A stretch of 64,000 bases of DNA from Neptunomonas japonica DSM 18939 (GTDB lineage Bacteria > Pseudomonadota > Gammaproteobacteria > Pseudomonadales > Balneatricaceae). A program made the position numbers and the translations under genes. The notes beneath the pieces are model-generated. The model did not search any database. It saw only the letters and a program-made list of their open reading frames with translations, and was not told the origin of the DNA. Numbering within the stretch: the stretch's first letter is position 1; each line of letters starts with the position of its first letter. Location of the stretch: the NCBI RefSeq assembly GCF_000422765.1, contig NZ_AUGR01000013.1:1-64000 (forward strand), given 5' to 3'. Positions 28,506 to 38,206 of the stretch are shown piece after piece.

Positions 28506-31216
28506 TAGTCATCTCCACACTGAAAGGGGCAGTCGTCTGGGTAAGAGCCATTCTTTTGAAATGGCATAAACTCATGCTTTGTTTCGGCAAATGACGTGCC
28601 CAATAATGTATCCGCCATTTCTAATGTCGTGTTTGCATTTTTGTATATGATAAGGTGGCGATCTATGTGTAATTTCGCTGCTTTAAGTCCATTTTCATAG
28701 ACTTCTATGAGTCGTTCTAATTCAACAGCTGTCTTGTCGCGCTCGGCGATCAAAGTTTCTCGCTGATACTCATCTTTCAAGTCAAAAATGTAATGTTTGC
28801 AGCCATCACCATCAGAACCCACTAGACACATCATGTTCAGTTCGCATGGTTTGAGATTCAATGAGCGAATACAGTAGCCAATAGGGGTGTGCTGCGCTGT
28901 CTGCATATTTGCATCAAGATATTCAGTAATGTCCGTCACTGGAATCTTATCATGCTGAAATTGGCGTATTTTTTGAGGAATATTGCCAGCGAATCTATTC
29001 GAATCTTCTAGCATTAGCTCCCCGACAGCTTTCGCTCTCTCTGAGCCAGTGTTGTGATCATAGTGACGGCCTTGAAGCTCTGTACGGCCCATCCAGCGGT
29101 TAACAATGGCATCTGAAACACCTGCTCTGAAGAGAGAGGTTGTACGCCAATGCCGTCCTTTGTGTGATTGCCAGGTCTCAGTCACATGCAGAGGGGTGTT
29201 AACTTCATATTTAATAAAGCCATTATGATAGCGATCATTGCCAGTAAAAAAGTATCTAACGGCATTATATCCTAGTATTTCTGGGGCAAGAGGGTTCGGC
29301 TCAGTGCCTCCAGTTCCAAGATCTGAACGTAGGAATAGATGCTCAGATACCTTTTGCTCAACTTTGAAAGATTTTGACTGGATTGTTAGGGCTTTTGCTT
29401 CAAAACCTTTCTCTTTTGCTTCCTTTCGATCTTCGTTTGCATCTCTAAGGTCGGCTTCGTATAGCTCCTTCTCTAATGCGAAATTATTATCAGTAAAGCG
29501 ATTGTAGACATATCTATCGATAGAGCTGTGACTGATGATAAATGCAGAGCTGACTGAGTAACGAACATACTGATCTTCAGTTTTTACTTTAACTGTAATC
29601 TTTTGCTTGCCAGTGATATCGAAGTCTTGGTTAAGCTCTATGAAGCTTTTATCGCTATTAGAAGACATAAGAGTTATTTCTGGAAACAGCTTTCTGAATG
29701 TCAGAACATCGATATGAGTAGTAATATCGTAGCTTCCATACGCATAACTAGTTAGCTTTGCAATGGCATCGTCCTTGCTCATTAGGGCGGGAGCGCGACC
29801 CTTTCCTTCGAATCCAGCAGGATTAAACGTATAGCAGCTCGCAGTACTTCCTTCAGCTGCCTTGGTGAGCGCTGAGATAGATTTATCACCAGAATTTTGC
29901 CTGTGAACGTCACGGCCATGAAGTAAAGTCAAAAACTCCTGTTCTGTGATTGAAGATGTGCGAAGTTGGATTTGATGCGCAACAAAATCAAGAATTGCCT
30001 TGCCGCCTACTGAATATTGATTTTTCCTAGCTCCAAGCGGTGTAACAGTAAGTCGTAATTCCCACTTTTCATAGGCTTTTACTTTTGATGGTGTTGCCTT
30101 AGCTGTACTGTAAATTGGGAGAATATCGTTTAACTCATCAAGTGTATATTCACGTAAAGGATCAACAGTTTTCTTCAGCGTCCATGCGGTTTGAGCTTCT
30201 ATGTTCTTGAGTTCTAGAAATGTTTCTAAGTCGTTAGTGAGTATTTTCGCATCTGCACGACGCTCCACTTTAAACTTCTCTAAACGGGTTCTGATAGCTG
30301 ATAGATACTTATTTTCTTCAAGCTCGATGGCGTGCTTGCGATACGGCTCTGTTAACGTATTTATCTGTTTAACAATATCAGTTAAAAGTGAACGCCAGAC
30401 CTTTGGAATATAGCGTGAGTGAGGCGTCATGCCCTTTTCAGTCCAGACCTTACAGAAAAGTTCACCATTGACCTCTTGTATGCAGTCATGTGGTAGCCTC
30501 AAAACTTCGCCAATTCGCAGCCCTAGTCCGTACTGAAAGGATTGTGTGTAGATCGACAGAAGGTCTGAGATAATGCGATGATTGTTTGGGTTTTGTTCAA
30601 ACTCTTCTTCGACTTTCCACTTCAGTTGAATTACTGCCCTTACAAGTTCAGGAATTGGCATCTTTTCCTTTAGTGCAGGAAGTCCTTGCTTCTCCTGTAC
30701 TGCCTTGTTTTTCGTGGGGCTGAGCGTATCTATTGTTCCAGATAGAAGGTATTCATTTTGAAGAAATTTAACATACGCATTTAGGTCTTGAAGAGGATGT
30801 GCAGGTTGAGCGTAATGATCTGTCATCATCTGGAATGCTTGGTAATAGACATCATATGTCAAATCTTCAAGCTTGGTCATTCCAGCTTTGATAAGAAATG
30901 GAGTAATATTTCTAAAAGATGACGCCCGACTAAATGAAAGTGGGGTTGCTCGAACACGTAAGTCCCAAAGGTGCCCTAAGGTTAGCAGCTTGATGGTTTC
31001 TTCGACTTCAGTCGGCCAGTGTGTGCGTTTTTTGCCTTTGCTATTATCTGAAAAATAGAGATTTTCTCCAAGGTATCTCCATACGCTTGAATCGTAGCTT
31101 TGGCCTTTAAATACATCGAGCTTTGAGAAACGATCACGTGCTTGCTCACAAAGAATTTGATAGTTCGACTCAATAGAACGTTCGCGCTTATCGTTTAAAT
31201 TAATAATGTTATTCAT
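28505..31216 (-). CDS. Large tyrosine recombinase/integrase (third of the operon)
   Basis: About 903 residues, begins MNNIINLNDKRERSIESNYQ. This ATG overlaps the previous stop (ATGAATAA), as at the other junctions; a longer upstream frame would run 119 bases into the neighbouring gene. Recombinase residues are recognisable: Arg in LGLRIGEVLRL, HKGRHWRTTSLF with the HxxR, and a terminal Tyr in GRHYDHNT. A cysteine-rich C-terminal part (CELNMMC...CKHYIF) follows. Much longer than phage integrases, like the large partner of multi-recombinase elements such as GMT islands. Confidence 0.83.
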   Translation of the reverse strand: MNNIINLNDKRERSIESNYQILCEQARDRFSKLDVFKGQSYDSSVWRYLGENLYFSDNSKGKKRTHWPTEVEETIKLLTLGHLWDLRVRATPLSFSRASSFRNITPFLIKAGMTKLEDLTYDVYYQAFQMMTDHYAQPAHPLQDLNAYVKFLQNEYLLSGTIDTLSPTKNKAVQEKQGLPALKEKMPIPELVRAVIQLKWKVEEEFEQNPNNHRIISDLLSIYTQSFQYGLGLRIGEVLRLPHDCIQEVNGELFCKVWTEKGMTPHSRYIPKVWRSLLTDIVKQINTLTEPYRKHAIELEENKYLSAIRTRLEKFKVERRADAKILTNDLETFLELKNIEAQTAWTLKKTVDPLREYTLDELNDILPIYSTAKATPSKVKAYEKWELRLTVTPLGARKNQYSVGGKAILDFVAHQIQLRTSSITEQEFLTLLHGRDVHRQNSGDKSISALTKAAEGSTASCYTFNPAGFEGKGRAPALMSKDDAIAKLTSYAYGSYDITTHIDVLTFRKLFPEITLMSSNSDKSFIELNQDFDITGKQKITVKVKTEDQYVRYSVSSAFIISHSSIDRYVYNRFTDNNFALEKELYEADLRDANEDRKEAKEKGFEAKALTIQSKSFKVEQKVSEHLFLRSDLGTGGTEPNPLAPEILGYNAVRYFFTGNDRYHNGFIKYEVNTPLHVTETWQSHKGRHWRTTSLFRAGVSDAIVNRWMGRTELQGRHYDHNTGSERAKAVGELMLEDSNRFAGNIPQKIRQFQHDKIPVTDITEYLDANMQTAQHTPIGYCIRSLNLKPCELNMMCLVGSDGDGCKHYIFDLKDEYQRETLIAERDKTAVELERLIEVYENGLKAAKLHIDRHLIIYKNANTTLEMADTLLGTSFAETKHEFMPFQKNGSYPDDCPFQCGDD

Positions 31217-32915
31217 GCTGACTGCCGATGATAGGGGTTGCTGTTGAGGTCTCACCATTTTCAATAAACATAACTGCTTCACCTTCGGAGAAAGCGATAG
31301 CGGCTTTACACCCAGCAACTGCTTCATCTAATTGGTGAACGGCTGGCCCAGTAGATGTTCTCTCCAGTTTGTCAGTCTTTTCAAGTAGATTCTCTAGTGC
31401 GTTCTTATGCGCCTTCGTATCTTTGTTCGGGCAGAATCGGTCGCATTGATAGCAAGCTACAGCAGGCTCAAGCATACAGAGAGAACCTTTATGGCACTTA
31501 CCGATAACGGTGAAGTATTTAAGTTCAATTATCTCTTCACCATATATGTTTCCCGTCTGGTCGCCTTCACGAGTCCAAGCTGCAACGAAGTGGCGTTGCT
31601 CGACACGCTTGTTAGTTGCGTCATTGAGAATTTCAAACATCTCCTGGGTATATCGAAAATAATGCTTCACTGAGCCTGTATTGCTATGATCCAGAAGATC
31701 CGCCACCTCTGCTTCTGTCTTACCTTCTGAAACTGCGTTGGTGCCAAGCGTGTAACGGAATCGATAAGGATTTAAGTGAAAGCGCATACATGTTCGAGGG
31801 GATCGCGGGATGAAGTTTGCGATGCAATTTAGACGGTAATAGATACCGTTGGAACTGAGGTGATGGCCTTCATCGGTTTTTTCGCTGTCATCGTACAAGT
31901 CCTGATATGGCTGGACTGTGTGATTAGTATGTACACCAGCTTCATCTGCATTCTCGCTATAAAAAGAGTTTTCGTGACGCAGCATATAGGGGTGTAGCTG
32001 GGAGTAGAAAAGTTTGGTTCTACGCATAATCAGAGGTGGATCTTTCAGATCTAATTCTCCATAAACCTCTCCATGTACTTCTATCAAACGACGAATCATC
32101 CCCGCAAGCTCATCACTTAAAATACGTTTCGTGAATTGCATTCTTCTAAGTTTCTGCCGCTGTTTAACACGGGGTACATTAAGGTAGGCTATTCCAACCT
32201 TATCACTACCCACAAAGTCTGATTGTTTCATCAATGAGATTTGAATAGGTCGCATTCCGAAGACGATGCTGAGGGCTAGAATTACACGGTCTTCAAGATG
32301 AATATATGGATTATTCACTGCTTCTTGAATGATTAACATCTCCTCCCGAACAAACGGCCCCATCTCTGCATCTAGGGTAAAGAGTGTTGAATATGCATTC
32401 TGAGTGCCACCACGTGAGAGTTTTATAACTTCAGCGTGAAAGTCGTATGGATATTCTTCATGTTCGTATGCGATCAGCCATTTGGATAGGGTTTTAATTG
32501 CAGTCAGGTCGCTATCTTTTCTAATATCTAAAATAGCTGCTTGAAAGGCATCAACAATACTCTCACCTTGTATAACGCGGGAGGTTATAAGCTCAATGCC
32601 TTCGCCATAGTAATTAACACTGCTGGGCATGTAGTGTTGGAGCATGTGAAACAACATGGCAGAAGTAATGCGATCTAGCTCTTCATCACCAGTAAAGAAA
32701 GGTGTGGTTTTTACTCTAGTAACCCTGCCGTTATCATCGGGCCATTGAATTTCCTTTAGCCACGAGCCTGAGTAATCCTTGATCTCAATCCGATACTCAT
32801 GACGGCTGCTCATGTAGCGCTCAGATTCAGGGCTAACTGGCTGGAGGTAGTCTTGTCTGCTGTCGTTGTGTAACGCTTCTACTTCGATCAACTCTTCAGC
32901 TAATTCATTACTCAT
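31209..32915 (-). CDS. Tyrosine recombinase (second of the operon)
   Basis: The 568-residue protein has catalytic Arg in FGMRPIQISL, NPYRFRYTLGTNAVSEGKT with the second Arg, then DLLDHSN and the nucleophile region KHYFRYTQE. The C-terminus carries a cysteine cluster (CHKGSLCMLEPAVACYQCDR, then FCPNKD) as in TnpB-type partners of Tn554-like elements. It overlaps the first recombinase gene by 8 bp. Confidence 0.87.
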   Translation of the reverse strand: MSNELAEELIEVEALHNDSRQDYLQPVSPESERYMSSRHEYRIEIKDYSGSWLKEIQWPDDNGRVTRVKTTPFFTGDEELDRITSAMLFHMLQHYMPSSVNYYGEGIELITSRVIQGESIVDAFQAAILDIRKDSDLTAIKTLSKWLIAYEHEEYPYDFHAEVIKLSRGGTQNAYSTLFTLDAEMGPFVREEMLIIQEAVNNPYIHLEDRVILALSIVFGMRPIQISLMKQSDFVGSDKVGIAYLNVPRVKQRQKLRRMQFTKRILSDELAGMIRRLIEVHGEVYGELDLKDPPLIMRRTKLFYSQLHPYMLRHENSFYSENADEAGVHTNHTVQPYQDLYDDSEKTDEGHHLSSNGIYYRLNCIANFIPRSPRTCMRFHLNPYRFRYTLGTNAVSEGKTEAEVADLLDHSNTGSVKHYFRYTQEMFEILNDATNKRVEQRHFVAAWTREGDQTGNIYGEEIIELKYFTVIGKCHKGSLCMLEPAVACYQCDRFCPNKDTKAHKNALENLLEKTDKLERTSTGPAVHQLDEAVAGCKAAIAFSEGEAVMFIENGETSTATPIIGSQHE

Positions 32916-34122
32916 TATTTGAGTCGCCTTTTAAAACTCGTGATTGTACGGAAAGGGTAAAATCGCAAACCTTGCGCTGAATTGAACCTTTGGCATAGTG
33001 ATCAGGCATTGCGCTGCCTTTAGCCCAGCCACCTGAGTACTCCATTAGTTGTGCCATGATGCCTTGCTTAGCAATCGGGCCTTCTGCCTCATGCTCCTTA
33101 TCAATTTCATCACGTAACGTATCAAAATAGGTATTGCGTAAACGGTGTGGACTGAGCTTTCCTTTAAATTCGGGGTGCTTTTTGATCAGTGCATTTAAAG
33201 CATCATTAGGGGCTTGTACACTCATAGGTTTGTGATCATCGAATGATAAAAACACATAGTCTGAGTATTTGGCGTTTTTAAGAGTTGGAAGCACCTGAGT
33301 GATGTAATAGGTAAAGATTTCAACAAGCACATCGTTTAGGTGTACATCCCGCTCTTTGGTCTTTACAGAAGGGCGTTCTTTACGTGCATAGCCTTGATGT
33401 TCATCTTTGCGGATTTGGAAGTATTTACGCGCTTGCTTAGGGCCAACCAGGTTAAAGTCAGCGGTTTTTAAGCCAAGAGATTCCCCTTTGCGATTTCCGC
33501 CGAGAATCATTGTGAGGAAAAGACAATAATTGCGCCAACGAACATAGTTACTTTTCCACGGATTGAGCTTGTTCTCTTCAAGCGGATTGATGATCGATAG
33601 AAACTTTACTTTTTGCTCTTCATCCAAACCGATCTTATCGGACTTATTTCCTAAATACGGTGTTTTTCCGTGGAGGCCAAATGAAGTTAGCATCGTTTCA
33701 AGCTTGGCGCTGGCAGCCTTAATTTGAAGAGGGTCTTTAAGTCGTCCCTGATAAAAGCTCCAAACAAACTTCACAAAAGCTTTGGTTACGATCCACCGAA
33801 GTTTAAATGTGCCTGAGGCAACTATTTCTCCAGTATCCACACGTGCAGAGTAGAAAGCACTTAGACCCTCTATTTCACCTATCTGTAAATGGTCGCCAGC
33901 GGCGAATCGAGCACTGAGACTAAATCCTCTATTGGCACAGAACTCGTAAAGCTTCTTGATAACATCTGCTTCGGCTTTGAGTGTTTTATAAGGGTGCCCC
34001 TCATCGTAGCGCTGCATGGTGTAGCTCGCTGCTGTGAGATCCACAGATCCTTCGATTATCACTAAAGGAAGATGCTGATTGGCTAATTTATCAAACTTAG
34101 TACTGGCAACTTGTATATTCAT
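32908..34122 (-). CDS. Tyrosine recombinase (first of the operon)
   Basis: The 404-residue protein has first catalytic Arg at about 211 (GGNRKGESLGL), LSPHRLRNTYFDTL carrying HxxR, and the tyrosine in MPDHYAKG. It leads a four-gene operon with 1-8 bp overlaps. Such sets of cooperating recombinases, three here, are known from Tn554, RIT and Gamma-Mobile-Trio elements. They occupy one end of the element and are transcribed inward, as here. Confidence 0.9.
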   Translation of the reverse strand: MNIQVASTKFDKLANQHLPLVIIEGSVDLTAASYTMQRYDEGHPYKTLKAEADVIKKLYEFCANRGFSLSARFAAGDHLQIGEIEGLSAFYSARVDTGEIVASGTFKLRWIVTKAFVKFVWSFYQGRLKDPLQIKAASAKLETMLTSFGLHGKTPYLGNKSDKIGLDEEQKVKFLSIINPLEENKLNPWKSNYVRWRNYCLFLTMILGGNRKGESLGLKTADFNLVGPKQARKYFQIRKDEHQGYARKERPSVKTKERDVHLNDVLVEIFTYYITQVLPTLKNAKYSDYVFLSFDDHKPMSVQAPNDALNALIKKHPEFKGKLSPHRLRNTYFDTLRDEIDKEHEAEGPIAKQGIMAQLMEYSGGWAKGSAMPDHYAKGSIQRKVCDFTLSVQSRVLKGDSNNE

Positions 34123-34168
34123 AAGTATTGCTCAAAATGAAACACTTTTTAAGTCCTGCGACTTATCT

Positions 34169-34197
34169 ATTTTAGGATAGGGTTTTGAGAAAGCCAA
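34169..34197 (-). promoter_or_regulatory. Promoter of the recombinase operon
   Basis: Minus strand: TTGGCT (34192-34197), 17-bp spacer, TAAAAT (34169-34174), about 47 bp before the first recombinase start. AATGAAAC repeats lie on both sides, suggesting autoregulation. Confidence 0.55.
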
Positions 34198-34304
34198 CAA
34201 AATAATGAAACGATAGTTATGGCATACGACTAACGTAAATTTTTTATATTAAATGAAACGTTTTATTTTGGAGCCTAAAAAGAAGGAGGTGCCTGAAAGA
34301 TAAT

Positions 34305-34337
34305 AAAAAAGGGGGCTGTAGTGGAATAGCCCCCTTA
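34305..34337 (-). terminator. Intrinsic terminator after pilC
   Basis: GGGGGCT and AGCCCCC arms (about 34310-34335) with a 12-base loop; on the minus strand a run of six T follows. It lies about 35 bp beyond the pilC stop and probably belongs to the ancestral pilBC operon. If so, the right end of the island is to its left. Confidence 0.85.
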
Positions 34338-34370
34338 AAATGAAACGTTAGTAATTTTGACTTAGCTAAG

Positions 34371-35594
34371 CTAAACGACGTTACCTAGCTGGAATATTGG
34401 TAAATACATAGCAATAACCAAACCACCAACTAAGACGCCTAGAACAGCCATAATCATTGGTTCCATAAGGCTAGAAAGATTATCTACTGCATTGTCGACT
34501 TCTTCTTCATAGAAAGCTGCCACCTTATCGAGCATCATGTCTAGTGAGCCAGCTTCTTCCCCTATAGCGATCATCTGAATAGCCATATTAGGAAAGATAC
34601 CTGTCATAGTGACTGCGTTTTGCAGGGATTGGCCAGTCGATACGCCGTTACGGATCTGAATGATTGCCGTACGATAGACGACATTGCCGGCAGCTCCTGA
34701 AGCAGAATCTAACGCGTTGACCAGAGGTACGCCGGCAGCAAACGTGGTAGAAAGCGTACGAGTGAAACGAGCTATGGCAGCTTTGTGAAGTATTTCACCA
34801 AGCACGGGTAATTTTAATACTGCTCTATCGATAAAATCCGCAAACTTTTGTGATTTCTCTTTTACTTTGACGAAGGTATAGCCGATTAATATGAATCCTA
34901 CAAGGGCTATAAACCAGTAGGATTGGGCAAATACCGAAAGCTTGAGTACAAACTGAGTAAATGCAGGCAGTTCTGCACCAAAACTTGAGAAAACACTTTC
35001 AAACTGAGGTACTACTTTAACCAACAAGATAGCGGAAACAATAATACCAACAAATAGCACTGCTGCAGGGTAGGTCATTGCTTTCTTGATTTTTTTCTTT
35101 AATGATTCAACTTTTTCTTTGTAAGTGGCGATACGGTCAAGCATTGTCTCTAGTGCCCCTGACTGTTCGCCAGCACTAACTAAACTGCAATATAGGTCAT
35201 CAAAGTATTTAGGGTGGTCGGCTAAAGATACGGCAAAATCTTGTCCGCCATTGACGGAGGAGCGTATGTCATAGATTAATTCTTTAACTTTAGTCTTTTC
35301 AACGCCATTGGCAACAATATCCATGCCTTGAAGTAGGGGGACCCCTGCACGCATCATAGTGGCTATTTGTCGGGTGAAGTAAGCAATATCTAATGGCTTT
35401 ATTGGCTTGTTCTTATCGCTGAATAGAGATATTGACGATTCTCTAGTAAGTTTCTTGGGTAAAATTCCTTGCTTGCGCAATAGTGCTTTAGCATTTGCTA
35501 CATCACTGGCATCAATTTTACCTTTACTGGTATTGCCGCTTTTATCTTTGCCTTGCCAATTATAAGTGATGGATTTTTTTTGTTTTGCAGCCAT
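34371..35594 (-). CDS. pilC: Type IV pilus inner-membrane platform protein PilC
   Basis: Platform protein that couples PilB/PilT motors to pilin insertion. The 407-residue length is typical. It has two repeated T2SSF domains (around FTRQIATMMRAGVPLLQGMD and FTRTLSTTFAAGVPLVNALD) and three membrane segments, the last at the C-terminus (PMIMAVLGVLVGGLVIAMYL). pilB lies directly upstream. Downstream, where pilD is expected, the accessory island begins. Confidence 0.97.
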   Translation of the reverse strand: MAAKQKKSITYNWQGKDKSGNTSKGKIDASDVANAKALLRKQGILPKKLTRESSISLFSDKNKPIKPLDIAYFTRQIATMMRAGVPLLQGMDIVANGVEKTKVKELIYDIRSSVNGGQDFAVSLADHPKYFDDLYCSLVSAGEQSGALETMLDRIATYKEKVESLKKKIKKAMTYPAAVLFVGIIVSAILLVKVVPQFESVFSSFGAELPAFTQFVLKLSVFAQSYWFIALVGFILIGYTFVKVKEKSQKFADFIDRAVLKLPVLGEILHKAAIARFTRTLSTTFAAGVPLVNALDSASGAAGNVVYRTAIIQIRNGVSTGQSLQNAVTMTGIFPNMAIQMIAIGEEAGSLDMMLDKVAAFYEEEVDNAVDNLSSLMEPMIMAVLGVLVGGLVIAMYLPIFQLGNVV

Positions 35595-35631
35595 GTCAAT
35601 TGATCTCTCTCAAGCCATTAAGTTAAAGCTA

Positions 35632-37347
35632 TTAGGTCTTAATAACGCGATTCATTTCATCTAGGCTAGTAAGCCCTTGTGCAACTTTGTCTAACCCGGT
35701 TTGACGAAGTGGTCTGAAGCCTTGTTCTTGAGCAATGCGGATAATATCAATAGAGGAGCCGTTGTTCATAATGACTTCAGCTATTTCTGGCGTCATGGGT
35801 AACATTTCATAGATACCAACACGACCTTTATAGCCTCTAGTGCATTTAGGGCAACCATCAGGGTTTGCTTCATATAGATCAATACTACGAAGCTGTTCTG
35901 GAGAAAACCCTTCTTCTATTAAAGCAGCTTCTGGTACAGATGCAGGTTTTTTACAAGGCTCGCATAAGCGTCGTGCGAGGCGCTGTGCAATAATTAAGCT
36001 AACAGAGGTGGCAATGTTGAATGATGCAACGCCCATATTACGCAAACGTGTTAATGTCTCAGGGGCGCTGTTAGTGTGCAGGGTTGATAAAACCATATGG
36101 CCAGTTTGAGCCGCTTTAATAGCAATTTCGGCTGTTTCCAAATCACGAATTTCCCCTACCATAACTACATCCGGGTCTTGACGTAAGAACGAGCGTAAGG
36201 CTTCTGCAAAGTTTAAACCTACTTTTGCATTAACATGTACCTGGTTTATCCCCTCAAGGTTTATCTCGACGGGGTCTTCAGCAGTAGATATGTTTAATTC
36301 AGGGGTGTTCAGAATATTAAGCCCGGTATAGAGTGTTACTGTTTTACCGCTACCAGTAGGGCCTGTAACTAGTATCATCCCTTGCGGCTTATGCAGTGTG
36401 CTCATATACAGATCATTTTGGACTTGGCTAAAACCTAAAGCATCTACCCCCATTTTCGCACTGGAAGGGTCCAGTATACGTAATACTATTTTTTCTCCCC
36501 ATAGCGTAGGCAGGGTATTAACACGAAAATCAATGGCGCGATTTTTTGAGATTTTCATTTTAATACGCCCATCTTGAGGCATACGCCGTTCAGAAATATC
36601 CATTTGTGACATGACTTTTAAACGGGCTGATAAACGTTTAGCAAGGTTGTTTGGTGGCTTGGCAATTTCTTGTAATATGCCATCGATGCGGCTACGGATA
36701 CGGTAGCTTTTTTCATATGGCTCAAAGTGAATATCCGAAGCGCCTTTTTTTATGCAGTCTAGTAATATCTTATTTACAAACCGCACGATAGGAGCGTCTT
36801 TAGAAGCATCCTCGCTGGTTTGTTCCTCTTCTTCTTCTTTGCTGCTGCCATCATCAATTTCTAGAGAGTCTAAATCGGTATCATCTAGCTCTTCAAGGGC
36901 TGAGCCTTGGTCATCAAGGAATGCCTCAATAAGTTGTTTGAGTTTGTCTTCTTCAACAATAACGCCCTCGGTCGTTATTCCAGTGTGGAATTTAAACTCA
37001 TCAAGTGCTTGAATATTGGTTGGGTCTGCTAAAGCAACATATAGCCGGTTATCACGCTTTACCAAAGGCAGGGCATGGTGCTTAGAAATCAAATTATCAG
37101 CAACGACTCCTTGGGGAATAGATTCTGTATTAACACAGTTTAGGTCGAGTAAGGGGAGACCAAATTCATCAGAAGCAGCACTTGCTGCACGGTGAGCGGT
37201 GACTAAACGTTCATCAATTATATGACTGATAAAAGGTTTTTGAGAAGCGCGGGCTTTTTCAATGGCGTTGCGCGCTACATCCGCTGAAAAAACTCCATCT
37301 TTAACCAGTCTTCTTGCTAAACCGCTTAAAGGTTGCTGAACCTGCAT
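35632..37347 (-). CDS. pilB: Type IV pilus assembly ATPase PilB
   Basis: Hexameric ATPase powering pilus extension. The 571-residue protein has an N-terminal T2SSE_N domain and an acidic linker (around 160-185). Walker A is TGPTGSGKTVT; the Asp-box and Walker B follow (VMVGEIRDLETA). A zinc tetracysteine motif (CEPCKK...CPKC) lies near the C-terminus. It is transcribed with pilC and divergent from the pilin genes. Confidence 0.97.
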   Translation of the reverse strand: MQVQQPLSGLARRLVKDGVFSADVARNAIEKARASQKPFISHIIDERLVTAHRAASAASDEFGLPLLDLNCVNTESIPQGVVADNLISKHHALPLVKRDNRLYVALADPTNIQALDEFKFHTGITTEGVIVEEDKLKQLIEAFLDDQGSALEELDDTDLDSLEIDDGSSKEEEEEQTSEDASKDAPIVRFVNKILLDCIKKGASDIHFEPYEKSYRIRSRIDGILQEIAKPPNNLAKRLSARLKVMSQMDISERRMPQDGRIKMKISKNRAIDFRVNTLPTLWGEKIVLRILDPSSAKMGVDALGFSQVQNDLYMSTLHKPQGMILVTGPTGSGKTVTLYTGLNILNTPELNISTAEDPVEINLEGINQVHVNAKVGLNFAEALRSFLRQDPDVVMVGEIRDLETAEIAIKAAQTGHMVLSTLHTNSAPETLTRLRNMGVASFNIATSVSLIIAQRLARRLCEPCKKPASVPEAALIEEGFSPEQLRSIDLYEANPDGCPKCTRGYKGRVGIYEMLPMTPEIAEVIMNNGSSIDIIRIAQEQGFRPLRQTGLDKVAQGLTSLDEMNRVIKT

Positions 37348-37701
37348 GATCTCTCCTTAGTTCTACTGTAATTGCTAGTTCCATCACTGTCGTAATTATT
37401 ATAGCTCTTGAGAGCTATAATAGAGGTTGCACATAATAATAGTTTTAATTTGGATCCCCCCCTTCACAAGCCGTAAATAATTATAGGCTAAAATACTGGC
37501 AGCAACATCATTAACTAAAGCGTATAAATAAAGGTGGAGTTTTTATATTAGATTTAATCAATTTTTTTCTTGTGTCTGTGGTAATTACAAAAAGCTGGTC
37601 TACACTGGTCAGTAAGTAGCACTTGTACAGAGGAATCGATACAAGGGAATACGGATTTACCAACTTAATTTGAGTTTCGAAAAATCGCTGGAGAAGTACA
37701 A
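37348..37701. promoter_or_regulatory. Divergent control region pilB/pilA
   Basis: A 354-bp gap without a gene. A striking perfect inverted repeat of 12-bp arms lies at 37397-37422 (TATTATAGCTCT/AGAGCTATAATA, 2-bp centre), about 50 bp before pilB. I looked for a sigma54 site (TGGCAC-N5-TTGC) before pilA, as in Pseudomonas, and found no convincing match. Confidence 0.6.
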
Positions 37702-38130
37702 ATGAGAAATATGAAAAAACAACAAGGTTTTACATTGATCGAGCTGATGATTGTAGTTGCGATTATCGGTATTTTGGCAGCGATTGCTTTGCCTGCGTAC
37801 CAAGACTACACAACACGTGCCCGTGTAACTGAAGGCTTGTCTTTAGCCAGTGGTTTTAAAGCGACGGTAGGTGAGAATATCTCATCAAATGGTGGAGTAA
37901 TAAATGCTTCTGGTGGTCAGTGTGCTGGCGTTACAGATCTTGGTGCAACAGGTGCTGTAGCTTCTGTTACATGTGCTGATGCGACTGGGATTATTACAGC
38001 AACTATGGCTGCTAATGCTAATAGTGCTGTGCTGCTGCTAACTCCTACAGCTGCTGCAGGAACTCCGATTACTTGGGCGTGTAGTACTACAACTGATCAG
38101 CGCTTTGTTCCTGGTGAGTGTCGTAACTGA
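37702..38130 (+). CDS. pilA: Type IV major pilin PilA (copy 1)
   Basis: The 142-residue prepilin has a short basic leader and the PilD site [21 protein letters not shown] with Glu5. Two cysteines near the C-terminus (WACSTTT...FVPGECRN) form the usual D-loop. GGAG lies about 9 bases before the ATG; an ATG three codons later is possible. It is divergent from pilB and followed by a terminator, then a second pilin gene. Confidence 0.95.
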   Translation: MRNMKKQQGFTLIELMIVVAIIGILAAIALPAYQDYTTRARVTEGLSLASGFKATVGENISSNGGVINASGGQCAGVTDLGATGAVASVTCADATGIITATMAANANSAVLLLTPTAAAGTPITWACSTTTDQRFVPGECRN

Positions 38131-38152
38131 TTTAGCGTAAATGCTCTAACTT

Positions 38153-38188
38153 AAATGCCGTGCTCTTAACCAAGAGCGTGGCATTTTT
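38153..38188 (+). terminator. Intrinsic terminator between the two pilin genes
   Basis: ATGCC-GT-GCTCTT and AAGAGC-GT-GGCAT form an interrupted stem with an AACC loop, followed by TTTTT. It separates pilA copy 1 from copy 2, allowing higher expression of the first. Confidence 0.85.
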
Positions 38189-38206
38189 AATTTAAAGCGA
38201 TAAAAA

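Larger units (their letters stand above)
34136..34347. repeat. AATGAAAC repeats at the recombinase end of the island
   Basis: AATGAAAC occurs four times in the same orientation: 34136-34143, 34204-34211, 34252-34259 and 34339-34346. The last three extend to AATGAAACG. They flank the promoter of the recombinase operon. The same octamer occurs inverted at 10005-10012 at the other end of the island. They may be recombinase or regulator binding sites, or mark the element end; this is inference. Confidence 0.7.

Noticed and set aside
31217..31327. Extra 37 residues at the start of the large recombinase
   Set aside because: It would overlap the preceding gene by more than 100 bp, while ATG at 31216 gives the same short overlap seen at the other junctions.
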